Shown piece after piece: positions 9,842 to 17,732 of a stretch of 64,000 nt of DNA. The DNA lies in assembly GCA_934140575.1 (NCBI GenBank), contig CAKPBJ010000005.1, positions 25,407-89,406 of the forward strand, given 5' to 3'. How positions within the stretch are numbered: position 1 is the stretch's first letter; the number at the start of each line of letters is the position of its first letter. The notes below the pieces were generated by a model. That model did no database searches. It had not been told where the DNA came from and was given only the letters and a program-made list of their open reading frames with translations. Position numbers and translations under genes: made by a program. The DNA comes from an uncultured Bacilli bacterium. GTDB lineage: Bacteria; Bacillota_I; Bacilli_A; RF39; UBA660.

Positions 9842-10507
9842 ATGAGTGCAAATGAACATGAAGAAATAATGTTACAACATATAAATAATTATAAGATGGC
9901 TATTCTTGAGAATGTAAAAAACAATACGAATGTACTTGTAGATGAAGATATTAAGTCATTATTAAAAACGCCTCCTCTTGATTCAATGGATTTAATTAGG
10001 ACAAAGTTTTTAGATTTAGCAAAGAAGAATAAGATAGTTTTAAATACTGAGGAATTAAAAAAAATATTAGATAGTTATCGTAAATATGTTATGAAGTGTT
10101 GTGTGGAAATTAAAAATATTAGAGTTAGTGAATTGTCAGATAAAATAGAGAAAATTGAATTTTCTAAAAATAATGAAGTTATTAAGATAAATAAAAAAGA
10201 TTTTAATAATATAAATAAAGAAATTAAGAAAATTATTAAGAATCAATTATCTGATGGATTTGAAAAGGTTATTTTAAAGAAAATAGATTCTGTATTTTTA
10301 GATGGTGTAGAAGATGAAAAAAAATTAAAGATTACTAGTGATATTACTAAGTGGATTAAGGGAAGTTATAAGAATCAATTGCTTGAAAATATTGATATTA
10401 AAATTTTAGTTAAAGATACTACACTTATTAATGGTGCAAAGGAACAGGCTGAGAGATATTTGTTTACTTTAAATAATTCTAGATTATTAAATGATTTAGA
10501 TAAATAG
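9842..10507 (+). CDS. Uncharacterised lysine-rich soluble protein
   Basis: I do not recognise this 221-residue protein. It has no signal peptide or membrane segment, is rich in Lys, Asn and Ile, and is predicted to be mostly helical. A central stretch (about residues 95-150) is charged and may be coiled coil, and the C-terminal third looks like a mixed alpha/beta fold. It has a strong ribosome binding site (GGAGGG about 7 bases before ATG) and normal local codon use, so it is a real gene. It sits between mfd and the metG leader, where Bacillus has spoVT; it is not SpoVT-like in sequence. Confidence 0.8.
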   Translation: MSANEHEEIMLQHINNYKMAILENVKNNTNVLVDEDIKSLLKTPPLDSMDLIRTKFLDLAKKNKIVLNTEELKKILDSYRKYVMKCCVEIKNIRVSELSDKIEKIEFSKNNEVIKINKKDFNNINKEIKKIIKNQLSDGFEKVILKKIDSVFLDGVEDEKKLKITSDITKWIKGSYKNQLLENIDIKILVKDTTLINGAKEQAERYLFTLNNSRLLNDLDK

Positions 10508-10508
10508 T

Positions 10509-10537
10509 TTGCATATTCTTAACTGTTGTGTTATATT
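10509..10537 (+). promoter_or_regulatory. Sigma-A-type promoter of the metG T-box leader
   Basis: TTGCAT at 10509-10514 and TATATT at 10532-10537 are separated by 17 bases. Transcription would begin near 10544, just before the first paired part of the T-box. Confidence 0.6.
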
Positions 10538-10544
10538 ATGAACA

Positions 10545-10782
10545 TATTTAAATGTTTTGATGAAGAGCTTTATAGATATATATTTATTATAGAGAACTCT
10601 GTTGGTGGAAATGAGTATAAATAATTTATAGAGTATGGCTTCTGAACTTCTATATTGATATGTAAGTATAGACGTAGATAGGCGTTAACTATTTGAGTGT
10701 ATAATTTAAATATTATAAATTAAGGTGGTACCGCGAGAGAATCGTCCTTATGTTTATAATATTTTTTTTTGGAGGGATGAAT
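10545..10782 (+). promoter_or_regulatory. T-box leader for tRNA-Met upstream of metG
   Basis: The leader carries the T-box signature AAGGTGGTACCGCG at 10722-10735, where UGGU pairs with the acceptor end of an uncharged tRNA with discriminator A. A distal stem I element has AGAGA followed by an ACTC/GAGT stem (10591-10615). The base of stem I can form from GAAG (10562-10565) and CTTC after 10638. An ATG triplet at 10635-10637, followed by a purine, lies in the specifier-loop position and matches the tRNA for the gene product. AAGG of the T-box can instead pair with CCTT at 10746-10749, followed by a run of nine T (10762-10770), which forms the competing terminator. Uncharged tRNA-Met should raise metG expression. 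Confidence 0.9.
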
Positions 10783-12303
10783 ATGAAAGAAAAATTTTAT
10801 TTAAGTACTGCGATTGCATATACTTCTGGTAAACCTCATATTGGTAATACTTATGAGATAGTACTTTCTGATGCAATTGCTAGATTTAAGAGATTACAAG
10901 GATATGATGTTTATTTTCAAACAGGTACTGATGAGCATGGTGAGAAGATAGAGATTAAGGCTAAAGATGCTGGTGTTAGTCCTAAGAAATTTGTTGATGA
11001 TGTATCTAAGCAGATTAAAGATATTTGGGATATTATGAATACAAGTTATGACAAATTTGTAAGGACTACTGATGAAAATCATGAGAGAGTTGTTCAACAT
11101 ATTTTTAAATATATGTATGATAAGGGAGATATTTATAAGGGAGAATATAGTGGACTTTATTGTACTCCTTGTGAATCTTTTTGGACAGAGAGTCAATTAG
11201 TTGATGGTAAATGTCCTGATTGTGGTAGAGATGTTGAAGAAAAGTGTGAGGAAGCTTATTTCTTTAGATTGAGTAAATATCAAGATCAACTTGAAAAATA
11301 TATAAATGAGCATCCTGATTTTATTCAACCTGCTGCTAGAAAAAATGAAATGATTAATAATTTTATAAAGCCGGGATTACAAGATTTATGTGTTTCACGT
11401 ACATCTTTTAGTTGGGGAATACCTGTTGATTTTGATCCAAAACATGTTGTTTATGTTTGGCTTGATGCTTTAACAAATTATATTACTAATATTGGATATG
11501 ATGTTGATAGTCAAACAGATCAATTTAAAAAGTTATGGCCTGCAGATATTCATATTATTGGAAAAGATATTATTAGATTCCATACAATTTATTGGCCTTG
11601 TTTCTTAATGAGTCTAGATTTACCTTTACCTAAAAAAGTATTTGGTCATCCTTGGTTAATTGTTGGTGATGGTAAGATGAGTAAATCTAAGGGTAATGTT
11701 ATATACGCTGATGATTTAGTTAATGAATATGGCGTAGATGCTGTTAGATATTATTTCTTACATGAGATACCTTTTGCAAGTGATGGATTATTTACAAAGG
11801 AATTACTAGTAGAAAGAATAAATGGTGATCTTGCAAATATCTTAGGTAATTTAGTACAAAGAACAATATCAATGGGTAAGAAGTATTTTGATGGTAAAGT
11901 CACTAATAAGAAAATTTATGATAGTGTAGATGAAGAATTTATTAATAATATTAATTCTTTATATGATAATGTTTGTAAGAAGATGGATAATTTACAAGTT
12001 TCTGATTCTTTGACTGAGATATTTAATTTGTTAAGAGCAAGTAATAAATATATTGATGTTACTACTCCTTGGACATTAGCTAAGGATGAAGCATCAAAAG
12101 ATAGATTGGAAACAGTTCTTTATAATTTATTAGAGGCTATTAGGGTTAGTGCTGTATTATTAAATCCATTTTTAACTGAAACTAGTGAAAAGATTTTTAA
12201 ACAGTTAAATAACTGTAAGAAGGATTTTGATTATTTAACTGATAATAGTTATGAGTTAGGAGAAGCTAGTCCATTATTTATGAGAATTGATACTACTAAG
12301 TAG
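10783..12303 (+). CDS. metG: Methionyl-tRNA synthetase, short form without C-terminal tRNA-binding domain
   Basis: MetRS charges initiator and elongator tRNA-Met. The HIGH-type site is KPHIGNTYE, a four-cysteine zinc knuckle (CTPC...CPDC) sits near residues 125-145, and the KMSKS loop reads KMSKSKGNV. The start is ATG 10783 with GGAGGG six bases upstream. At 506 residues it stops after the anticodon-binding helical domain. Firmicutes MetRS is normally about 650 residues with a C-terminal EMAPII/Trbp111-like dimerisation and tRNA-binding domain; that domain is missing here and an equivalent one is fused to LysRS in this window. A T-box controls it. Confidence 0.97.
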   Translation: MKEKFYLSTAIAYTSGKPHIGNTYEIVLSDAIARFKRLQGYDVYFQTGTDEHGEKIEIKAKDAGVSPKKFVDDVSKQIKDIWDIMNTSYDKFVRTTDENHERVVQHIFKYMYDKGDIYKGEYSGLYCTPCESFWTESQLVDGKCPDCGRDVEEKCEEAYFFRLSKYQDQLEKYINEHPDFIQPAARKNEMINNFIKPGLQDLCVSRTSFSWGIPVDFDPKHVVYVWLDALTNYITNIGYDVDSQTDQFKKLWPADIHIIGKDIIRFHTIYWPCFLMSLDLPLPKKVFGHPWLIVGDGKMSKSKGNVIYADDLVNEYGVDAVRYYFLHEIPFASDGLFTKELLVERINGDLANILGNLVQRTISMGKKYFDGKVTNKKIYDSVDEEFINNINSLYDNVCKKMDNLQVSDSLTEIFNLLRASNKYIDVTTPWTLAKDEASKDRLETVLYNLLEAIRVSAVLLNPFLTETSEKIFKQLNNCKKDFDYLTDNSYELGEASPLFMRIDTTK

Positions 12304-12307
12304 TTAT

Positions 12308-12340
12308 AAAACCTATATATTGTGTTATATAGGTTTTTAT
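12308..12340 (+). terminator. Terminator after metG
   Basis: A 12-bp stem (12308-12319 with 12326-12337, AAAACCTATATA and its complement) with a 6-base loop is followed by T-rich sequence. It separates metG from tatD. Confidence 0.85.
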
Positions 12341-12341
12341 T

Positions 12342-12350
12342 TGGTATAAT
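12342..12350 (+). promoter_or_regulatory. Extended -10 promoter before tatD
   Basis: TGGTATAAT at 12342-12350 is an extended -10 element located directly after the metG terminator and 25 bases before the tatD ATG. No good -35 is visible. Confidence 0.5.
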
Positions 12351-12374
12351 AAGTATAGTGTTAGGAGAGATTTT

Positions 12375-13133
12375 ATGTTTATAGATACACATTGTCATTT
12401 ATCAAATGAAGATTATGATGATATTGATTTAGTTATTAAGGAAAATAGAGAGGCATTGATTGATAAAATTATTATTTCTGGGTGTACAAAGGAAAGTATT
12501 ATTGAGTCTATTGAGTTATCTAAAAAGTATTCTGATGTTTATATTACTATAGGTTTTCATCCAAGTGAGGCTTCTATTACATCTTTAAATGATTTGAATT
12601 TTCTTGAAGAGATGATTTCTTATAATGATAAGGTTGTTGGAATTGGTGAGATTGGTCTTGATTATCATTATGGTAAGGATGATATTGATTTACAAAAAAA
12701 ACTATTTAGAGCTCAAATGAAATTAGCTGAAAAATATAAGTTACCTGTGGTTATTCATAGTAGAGATGCTACTCTTGATACAATTAATATTTTGAAAGAG
12801 TTTCCTAATGTTATTGGTGATATACATTGTTTTAGTGGTAGTATTGAAACTGCTGATATTTATATATCTATGGGTTATAAGTTGGGGATAGGTGGAGTCT
12901 TAACTTTTAAAAATAGTAATCTTTATAAAATAGTTGAACATGTTGGACTTGATAATATTTTACTTGAAACTGATAGCCCTTATTTAACTCCTGTTCCATA
13001 TAGAGGGAAAAAGAATAGTTCAAAGTACATTCCTTTAATTGCTTCTAAAATATCTGAAATATTAAATGTTAGTGTTGAAGAAGTGTCCAAAAAGACGCTT
13101 AAAAATACATATAGCTTGTTTGACTTGAAATAG
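12375..13133 (+). CDS. tatD: TatD family metal-dependent hydrolase (DNase)
   Basis: This 252-residue TIM-barrel hydrolase has the HxH metal motif (DTHCHLSNEDY), GEIGLDYHYG with the catalytic Glu, and the C-terminal ETDSPYLTP signature of TatD nucleases. The family acts as 3'-5' exonuclease or D-aminoacyl-type deacylase in quality control. It follows metG as in Bacillus, where it is called yabD. The start at ATG 12375 has an AGGAGAG site. Confidence 0.95.
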   Translation: MFIDTHCHLSNEDYDDIDLVIKENREALIDKIIISGCTKESIIESIELSKKYSDVYITIGFHPSEASITSLNDLNFLEEMISYNDKVVGIGEIGLDYHYGKDDIDLQKKLFRAQMKLAEKYKLPVVIHSRDATLDTINILKEFPNVIGDIHCFSGSIETADIYISMGYKLGIGGVLTFKNSNLYKIVEHVGLDNILLETDSPYLTPVPYRGKKNSSKYIPLIASKISEILNVSVEEVSKKTLKNTYSLFDLK

Positions 13134-13174
13134 TTTTTATGTTATTCTTTAGTCAATAATAGGTTGGTGTTGAT

Positions 13175-13759
13175 ATGGTTAAAAAGGATGTTAAACAGTT
13201 AACTTTAGCAATTATAGTTATTGTATGCTTATTTGTTGTTTTTATTGGATTAGGTTTTTTATTCAATAGGTATAAAAGTAGTGAAAATAAAGCATATAAT
13301 TTAGGCGTTAAGTTTTCAGATAATCGTAATGTTTATTTAGAAAATACTTTGCCTGTTACTGATAAAATTGGTAGGGAATTGGATGGTGTTAATTCTTCGA
13401 CTGGGATATATGGTTTTAAAGAATTTAGTATTGAGAATAATTATGATAAAAAAGTTGATTATCAGATATATTTAAGGGTAAAAAATAGTTGTGAAAATAT
13501 GATTGATGAAGATTTTATAAAGTTATATTTAACTGATACTAATAACAATCCTTTAAGTGGATTTGAAAATAATAAGTTACCTAGTTATTCATCTATTAGT
13601 AGTTTGAATGATAAGCCTGATAGTAAACTTTTGTATACTGGTTCAATTAATAAGAATAGTATTAGTAAATTTAGACTTAGAGTATGGGTGTCTGATTTAT
13701 ATTCTGTTAATAGAGATAAGGAATGTTTTTCATTTGATATTTATGTAAGAAGTATTTAG
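13175..13759 (+). CDS. Membrane-anchored extracytoplasmic protein A of a TasA/SipW-like cassette
   Basis: I do not recognise a named family with certainty. The 194-residue protein has one N-terminal hydrophobic segment (about residues 9-31) after a short lysine-rich start, and an outside domain rich in beta-strand-like stretches. It resembles its neighbour at 13768: both carry the TM anchor, a [IV]-G region followed by alternating hydrophobics, and a C-terminal K[FY]RLR[VM]W[VL][SA]D motif. With the ER-type signal peptidase at 14467, the layout resembles TasA or camelysin fibre proteins and SipW. A cleavage site is not obvious, so it could remain anchored. It is 41 bases after tatD and 8 bases before the next gene. 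Confidence 0.7.
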   Translation: MVKKDVKQLTLAIIVIVCLFVVFIGLGFLFNRYKSSENKAYNLGVKFSDNRNVYLENTLPVTDKIGRELDGVNSSTGIYGFKEFSIENNYDKKVDYQIYLRVKNSCENMIDEDFIKLYLTDTNNNPLSGFENNKLPSYSSISSLNDKPDSKLLYTGSINKNSISKFRLRVWVSDLYSVNRDKECFSFDIYVRSI

Positions 13760-13767
13760 GAGGAGTT

Positions 13768-14376
13768 ATGCGTAGTAGTGGTACTTTAGATAATAAGTTA
13801 TCTAAAAATTTTTGGATTGTTGTGATTGTTGTATGTTGTATTCTTATTATTTTTTTAGCTACTGGTTTTGTGATGTCTTCCAATAAGCCAGATAATGTAG
13901 TTAAGGAAGAGAAGAATGGTGGTAATCTTGTTTTGAATTATTCTGGTAATACAGATGGGTTAACTATTACTAATGTTGTTCCTACTTCGGATATAGTTGG
14001 TATGGCTAATAATATAGATGGAAGTTATTTTGATTTTTCTGTTGATGTTGATTTGGATAAAGCTAAGTCTATTGATTATGAATTGTCTATTAGTAAGGTT
14101 AGTTCTAATTCTACTATTCCAGATAATGATATTAAGGTTTATTTAGAGAAAATGGATAAGGGAGTTTATTCGAGTGTCTTTGGTCCAAAAAAGTTTGTTG
14201 GTTTAGAGGATGATAGTTCTTTAGGTACAGATCAAGATAGTATGATTCTTGTAAAGACTTCAAAAAATGAATCTGGTAGTGATAAGTATAGACTTAGAAT
14301 GTGGCTTGCAGATACTAGTTTAGTTACATCTGGTAGTTATTCTGTAGAAGTAAATATTGTTGGTAAGGCTAAATAG
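13768..14376 (+). CDS. Membrane-anchored extracytoplasmic protein B, paralogue of the previous gene
   Basis: This 202-residue protein has a hydrophobic segment at about residues 15-37, then a linker and a beta-rich domain. It shares with the preceding protein the DYELSI/DYQIYL strand, the proline- and Asp-rich middle, and the KYRLRMWLAD motif near the end, so the two arose by duplication. AGGAGG precedes ATG 13768, eight bases after the upstream stop, so they are one operon. A TasA-like matrix or surface role is inferred from the signal peptidase next to it, not from sequence alone. A terminator follows at 14375-14408. Confidence 0.7.
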   Translation: MRSSGTLDNKLSKNFWIVVIVVCCILIIFLATGFVMSSNKPDNVVKEEKNGGNLVLNYSGNTDGLTITNVVPTSDIVGMANNIDGSYFDFSVDVDLDKAKSIDYELSISKVSSNSTIPDNDIKVYLEKMDKGVYSSVFGPKKFVGLEDDSSLGTDQDSMILVKTSKNESGSDKYRLRMWLADTSLVTSGSYSVEVNIVGKAK

Positions 14377-14408
14377 AAGTTGATGTCAAGTTTACTTCTT
14401 TTTTTTTG
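14375..14408 (+). terminator. Terminator after the paralogous anchored proteins
   Basis: AGAAGT (14375-14380) pairs with ACTTCT (14394-14399), followed by about nine T. The stem overlaps the stop codon region. Confidence 0.7.
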
Positions 14409-14437
14409 TAATTATAGTTTTTTTTTAGTTGTAGTAT

Positions 14438-14443
14438 TATAAT
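14438..14443 (+). promoter_or_regulatory. -10 element before the signal peptidase
   Basis: A TATAAT hexamer at 14438-14443 follows the terminator and lies 23 bases before the ATG. The -35 region is poor (TAGTTT at 14415-14420). Confidence 0.45.
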
Positions 14444-14466
14444 AATTCTAGAATTGGAGCGATAAT

Positions 14467-15075
14467 ATGAAGAAAGTAAAGTATGAAAATTTAAGTAAGT
14501 TTCAATACTTATCTTATTTTATTGGTAGAGCATTTTTGCTTTCTATATTTTGTTTTGTTGGTATTTTAGCTTTAATGGTTACTGTTTATTTTGGAGATTT
14601 AATCATTAATTTAGGTAGAGGTAAGTCTAATAGACCTTTATTTAATAGTTATGTAATTGTGTCTCAGAGTATGGTTCCAACAATTAATATTAATGATGCA
14701 ATTATTGTTAAGAGAATTGATCATGATAATTATAAGATTGGTGATATTATTAGTTTTTCTTCTTCGGATATTAATTATAAAGGACTTACAGTTACTCACA
14801 GAATAGTTAATAAGCAAAGTTCTAGTAATGCAAGTTCTATTTATACTACAAAGGGAGATAATAATTTAGTTGCTGATTATGCTGGTGTTAAGACTGATCA
14901 GATTTATGGAAGAGTTTTATTTATTATTCCTAAGATTGGATATATTCATACATTTTTTTCAAAACCTTCTAATTTCTTTGGCTGTTTACTTATACCAATT
15001 TTAATGATTATAGGTTATGATGCTTTAAAAATTACAAGAGTTGTTGTTGAAAAGAGAAAGGCACTTAGTGAGTAA
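14467..15075 (+). CDS. Signal peptidase I, ER/SipW type
   Basis: This 202-residue membrane peptidase removes signal peptides. It has an N-terminal membrane segment (about residues 22-45), the catalytic-serine box VSQSMVPTI, and THRIV, where a histidine takes the place of the general-base lysine of ordinary bacterial type I enzymes. TKGDNN carries the conserved acid, and a second hydrophobic segment near the C-terminus is typical of the ER/archaeal/SipW branch. In Bacillus SipW processes TasA and TapA. The two anchored proteins directly upstream are likely substrates, but this is inference. It stands where Bacillus has yabE and rnmV, between tatD and rsmA. Confidence 0.9.
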   Translation: MKKVKYENLSKFQYLSYFIGRAFLLSIFCFVGILALMVTVYFGDLIINLGRGKSNRPLFNSYVIVSQSMVPTININDAIIVKRIDHDNYKIGDIISFSSSDINYKGLTVTHRIVNKQSSSNASSIYTTKGDNNLVADYAGVKTDQIYGRVLFIIPKIGYIHTFFSKPSNFFGCLLIPILMIIGYDALKITRVVVEKRKALSE

Positions 15076-15093
15076 AGTACTTTTCTTTTTTTT
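15057..15093 (+). terminator. Terminator after the signal peptidase
   Basis: A hairpin of 15057-15066 with 15074-15084, with one mismatch, overlaps the stop codon and is followed by eight T. Confidence 0.55.
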
Positions 15094-15128
15094 GTTTATA
15101 ATTTATAATATTTTCAGTTGGTGATTTT

Positions 15129-15926
15129 ATGGAAAAGTATGATGTTAAATTTAAGAAAAAGTATGGTCAAAATTTTTTAAAGAATATAAGTGTTGTGGAA
15201 AGAATTGTTAATGTAAGTGAAATTGGGGATAATGATTTAGTTATTGAAGTTGGTCCTGGTGGAGCTATTATGACAAGGGAACTTTCTAAAAGAGCAGGTA
15301 ATGTCTTGGCATATGAGATTGATGAAGATTTAAAAGAAGAATTATCAAAAAGACTTGATGGTTGTGGTAATGTTGATGTTTTATTTAAAGATTTTTTGGA
15401 TGCTGATTTAGTTAGTGATGTTAAGAATTATTCTTATGATAAATTGTTTTTTGTTAGTAATGTTCCTTATTATATTACTACTCCAATACTTATGAAGATT
15501 ATAGAGTCAAATCTTTCTTTTTCAAAGATTGTTATGATGGTACAAAAAGAGGTAGGAGATAGATTTTCTACAAAACCTGGTAGTAAAGAGTATGGATCAA
15601 TTACTGTACTTTTAAATTATTTTTTTGATGTTAAGAAAGAATTTTTAGTTTCAAGGAATCAGTTTGTTCCTGTTCCAAATGTTGATAGTGTAATAGTTTC
15701 TTTTACTGAAAAGAAGGATAAGAAGTATTTGAAAGATTTTACTTTTTTTCAAAAAATTGTTAGGGATAGTTTTCAATATAAAAGAAAGACTATTAAAAAT
15801 AATTTGAGAAGTTATGATTTGAAAATTGTTTCTGATGTTTTAAGTAAATATGGATATGATTTAAGTATTAGAGCTGAGAATTTGCAACTTGATGTTTTTG
15901 TTGATTTAGCAAATGAATTAATATAG
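15129..15926 (+). CDS. rsmA: 16S rRNA dimethyladenosine transferase RsmA (KsgA)
   Basis: RsmA dimethylates A1518 and A1519 of 16S rRNA and checks small-subunit assembly. The 265-residue protein begins with the family start FKKKYGQNFLKN, has the SAM motif EVGPGGAIMTREL (GPGLG in most homologues) and the catalytic NVPYYITTPIL. Its length is usual. It is followed by yabG, the same order as in Bacillus. Confidence 0.97.
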   Translation: MEKYDVKFKKKYGQNFLKNISVVERIVNVSEIGDNDLVIEVGPGGAIMTRELSKRAGNVLAYEIDEDLKEELSKRLDGCGNVDVLFKDFLDADLVSDVKNYSYDKLFFVSNVPYYITTPILMKIIESNLSFSKIVMMVQKEVGDRFSTKPGSKEYGSITVLLNYFFDVKKEFLVSRNQFVPVPNVDSVIVSFTEKKDKKYLKDFTFFQKIVRDSFQYKRKTIKNNLRSYDLKIVSDVLSKYGYDLSIRAENLQLDVFVDLANELI

Positions 15927-16015
15927 TATTTTTAATTTTAATTAGTTTGAAATATAACTACTTTTTTTATTCTAATTTTTGATTTTTAGCATATAAATTT
16001 ATGGGAGATGATTAA

Positions 16016-16777
16016 TTGGAATTTAAAATAGGAGATTTAGTTAGTCGTATATCACATAATAATGATATTGTGTTTAAAATTATTGATATAAGTGGAAATG
16101 TTGTGTTCTTAAAGGGTGTTGATTTGAGACTTTATGCTGATTCAGATGTAAATGATTTGGTATTTGTTCATGATATTAAATCTGAAGATGATTCTATAAT
16201 AAAAAGAAATGTTTCACTTATAAATATGGATAGGGATAATTATTTTTATATTCCAGGGAAAATTTTACATATTGATGGAGATAATGATTATTTAAATAGA
16301 TGTATGAGGTTTTATAAAAATATGGGAATTAAAGCGAATGGAATTATGTTATCTGAGAAGATAGTCCCTTCAAAAATACTTGGATTAATTAAGGAATATA
16401 GACCTGATATTATTGTTATTACTGGACATGATGCATATTTTTCAAAGAAAGATGATTATGAAAATTCATCTAATTTTATATCAGCAATTAAGGAAGCTCG
16501 TAAATTTGAAAAAAACCAAGATAAATTAATTATAATTGCTGGAGCATGTCAGTCTAATTATGAGAAATTAATTCAGGCTGGTGCTAATTTTGCATCTAGT
16601 CCAAAAAGAATTAATATTCATGCGTTAGATCCGGCAATTATTGCATCTAGTATAGCTTTATCTGATAAAAATCAAAGTATAGATTTAATAAATATGATTA
16701 AGAAAACTAAGTATGGTAGTGATGGAATTGGAGGAATTATTACTAATGGTACTATGTATGTGGGGTATCCTAGATGA
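16016..16777 (+). CDS. yabG: YabG-type sporulation protease
   Basis: YabG is the endopeptidase that processes spore-coat proteins in Bacillus and Clostridioides. The conserved core is clear: GKILHIDGD, the ITGHDAY motif, IIIAGACQSNYEKLIQAGANF with the likely nucleophile Cys, and ASSPKRINIHALDP. Length is 253 residues, near normal. The start is TTG 16016 with GGGAGATG upstream, because no ATG fits the conserved N-terminal MEFKIGDLVSR. The stop overlaps the start of veg (ATGA). Confidence 0.93.
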   Translation: MEFKIGDLVSRISHNNDIVFKIIDISGNVVFLKGVDLRLYADSDVNDLVFVHDIKSEDDSIIKRNVSLINMDRDNYFYIPGKILHIDGDNDYLNRCMRFYKNMGIKANGIMLSEKIVPSKILGLIKEYRPDIIVITGHDAYFSKKDDYENSSNFISAIKEARKFEKNQDKLIIIAGACQSNYEKLIQAGANFASSPKRINIHALDPAIIASSIALSDKNQSIDLINMIKKTKYGSDGIGGIITNGTMYVGYPR

Positions 16778-16986
16778 ATCTCGATATGGCAAAAAGAATA
16801 GTATTTAAAAATTTAGGGGTTTCTAATAATTTCTTTTATAAGGGACCAAGAAACCAAAATGAATACTTTCATGGTTATATAGATAAAGCATATCCGGCGA
16901 TTTTTACGATTATTACAGATGATGGAAAAACTCTATCTTTCTGTTATAGCGATTTACTTATTAATAATTTAGAAATACTAAGTTAG
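16774..16986 (+). CDS. veg: Veg family protein
   Basis: Veg is a small protein of Firmicutes that in Bacillus stimulates biofilm formation through SlrR and lies after yabG. The 70-residue product matches the family in its core: HGYIDKAYPAIFTI aligns with the region where Bacillus has AETYPSVFVI, and FCYSDLLINNLEI aligns with YSYADILTETVEL. The N-terminal helix is divergent. It overlaps yabG by four bases (ATGA). Confidence 0.85.
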   Translation: MNLDMAKRIVFKNLGVSNNFFYKGPRNQNEYFHGYIDKAYPAIFTIITDDGKTLSFCYSDLLINNLEILS

Positions 16987-17024
16987 TTATTTATATTTAT
17001 CTTTTTTTGTCGAAAATAAATATA

Positions 17025-17053
17025 TTGCAATTTGGTAAATATTATTATAAAAT
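17025..17053 (+). promoter_or_regulatory. Sigma-A-type promoter of spoVG
   Basis: TTGCAA at 17025-17030 and TAAAAT at 17048-17053 are 17 bases apart. No sigma-H promoter (the Bacillus type for spoVG) is evident. A short AAAGTG/CGCTTT hairpin lies between this and the AGGGAGG ribosome site. Confidence 0.6.
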
Positions 17054-17095
17054 TAACTTATAAAGTGGTTACGCTTTAAGAGGGAGGAAAATCAT

Positions 17096-17371
17096 ATGAA
17101 GATTACATCAGTTAATGTACGTAAAATTGATAAGGAAGGTTCTCGTATGAAGGGAATTGCATCTGTATTATTAGATGACAGTTTTGCAGTACATGATATT
17201 CGTATTATTGAAGGAGACAACGGTTTATTCATAGCAATGCCTAGCCGAAAGATTGCTAATGGTGACTACCGTGATATAGCACATCCAATTAATCCTGCTG
17301 TTCGTACTATGTTTGAAGAAGCTATTTTTGATGCTTATGAAAAAGCAGAAGATGAAACTGTTGAAGAATAA
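17096..17371 (+). CDS. spoVG: Septation/RNA-binding regulator SpoVG
   Basis: SpoVG is a small RNA/DNA-binding protein tied to cell division and sporulation in Bacillus and to virulence genes in Staphylococcus and Listeria. The 91-residue protein begins MKITSVNVRKI and includes FAVHDIRIIEGDNGLFIAMPSRK and the YRDIAHPINPAVR motif, all diagnostic. A strong GAGGGAGG site precedes it. A terminator overlaps its stop, so it is a single-gene unit. Confidence 0.97.
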   Translation: MKITSVNVRKIDKEGSRMKGIASVLLDDSFAVHDIRIIEGDNGLFIAMPSRKIANGDYRDIAHPINPAVRTMFEEAIFDAYEKAEDETVEE

Positions 17372-17394
17372 GATGTTTTATACATCTTTTTTTC
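17371..17394 (+). terminator. Terminator after spoVG
   Basis: AGATGT (17371-17376) pairs with ACATCT (17382-17387), followed by T-rich sequence. The stem begins at the last base of the stop codon. Confidence 0.8.
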
Positions 17395-17441
17395 TTTCAT
17401 AAATTTAGTTTTCCTTTCATATGTTTTATTGGGAGGAAAAT

Positions 17442-17732
17442 ATGGATAAGGATAATACTACTATAAATAATTATAATCATAGTGTTAGTTTACTTGAGAG
17501 AAAAACATTAGTAATAACAGGTGTTAAAAAGATAGAAACGTTTGATAAGTTACATTTTATACTAGAAACTACGATGGGATTTATGGTTATTAAAGGAAAT
17601 GATTTGGAACTTATAAAATTAGATACACTTGCAGGAAATGTTACAATTAAAGGAACAATAGATTCTATAAATTATATTGTTGAGAATAAAAAGAAAGAAG
17701 AAGACGGTATATTTAATAGGTTATTCAAATGA
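17442..17732 (+). CDS. yabP: Sporulation protein YabP
   Basis: YabP is required, with YabQ, for making the spore cortex in Bacillus. The 96-residue protein has the family core: HSVSLLERKTLVITGVKKIE, then FILETTMGFMVIKG and the LDTLAGNVTIKGTIDSI strand repeat. The start is ATG 17442 with GGGAGG upstream. It ends in TGA and its stop overlaps the ATG of yabQ. It is out of place in an organism that does not sporulate, so it is evidence for sporulation ability or recent loss. Confidence 0.88.
   Translation: MDKDNTTINNYNHSVSLLERKTLVITGVKKIETFDKLHFILETTMGFMVIKGNDLELIKLDTLAGNVTIKGTIDSINYIVENKKKEEDGIFNRLFK

Noticed and set aside
10611..10613. ATG at 10611 as the metG T-box specifier
   Set aside because: It lies in the terminal loop of the distal stem (between ACTC and GAGT). 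The ATG at 10635 is in the proper loop near the base of stem I.
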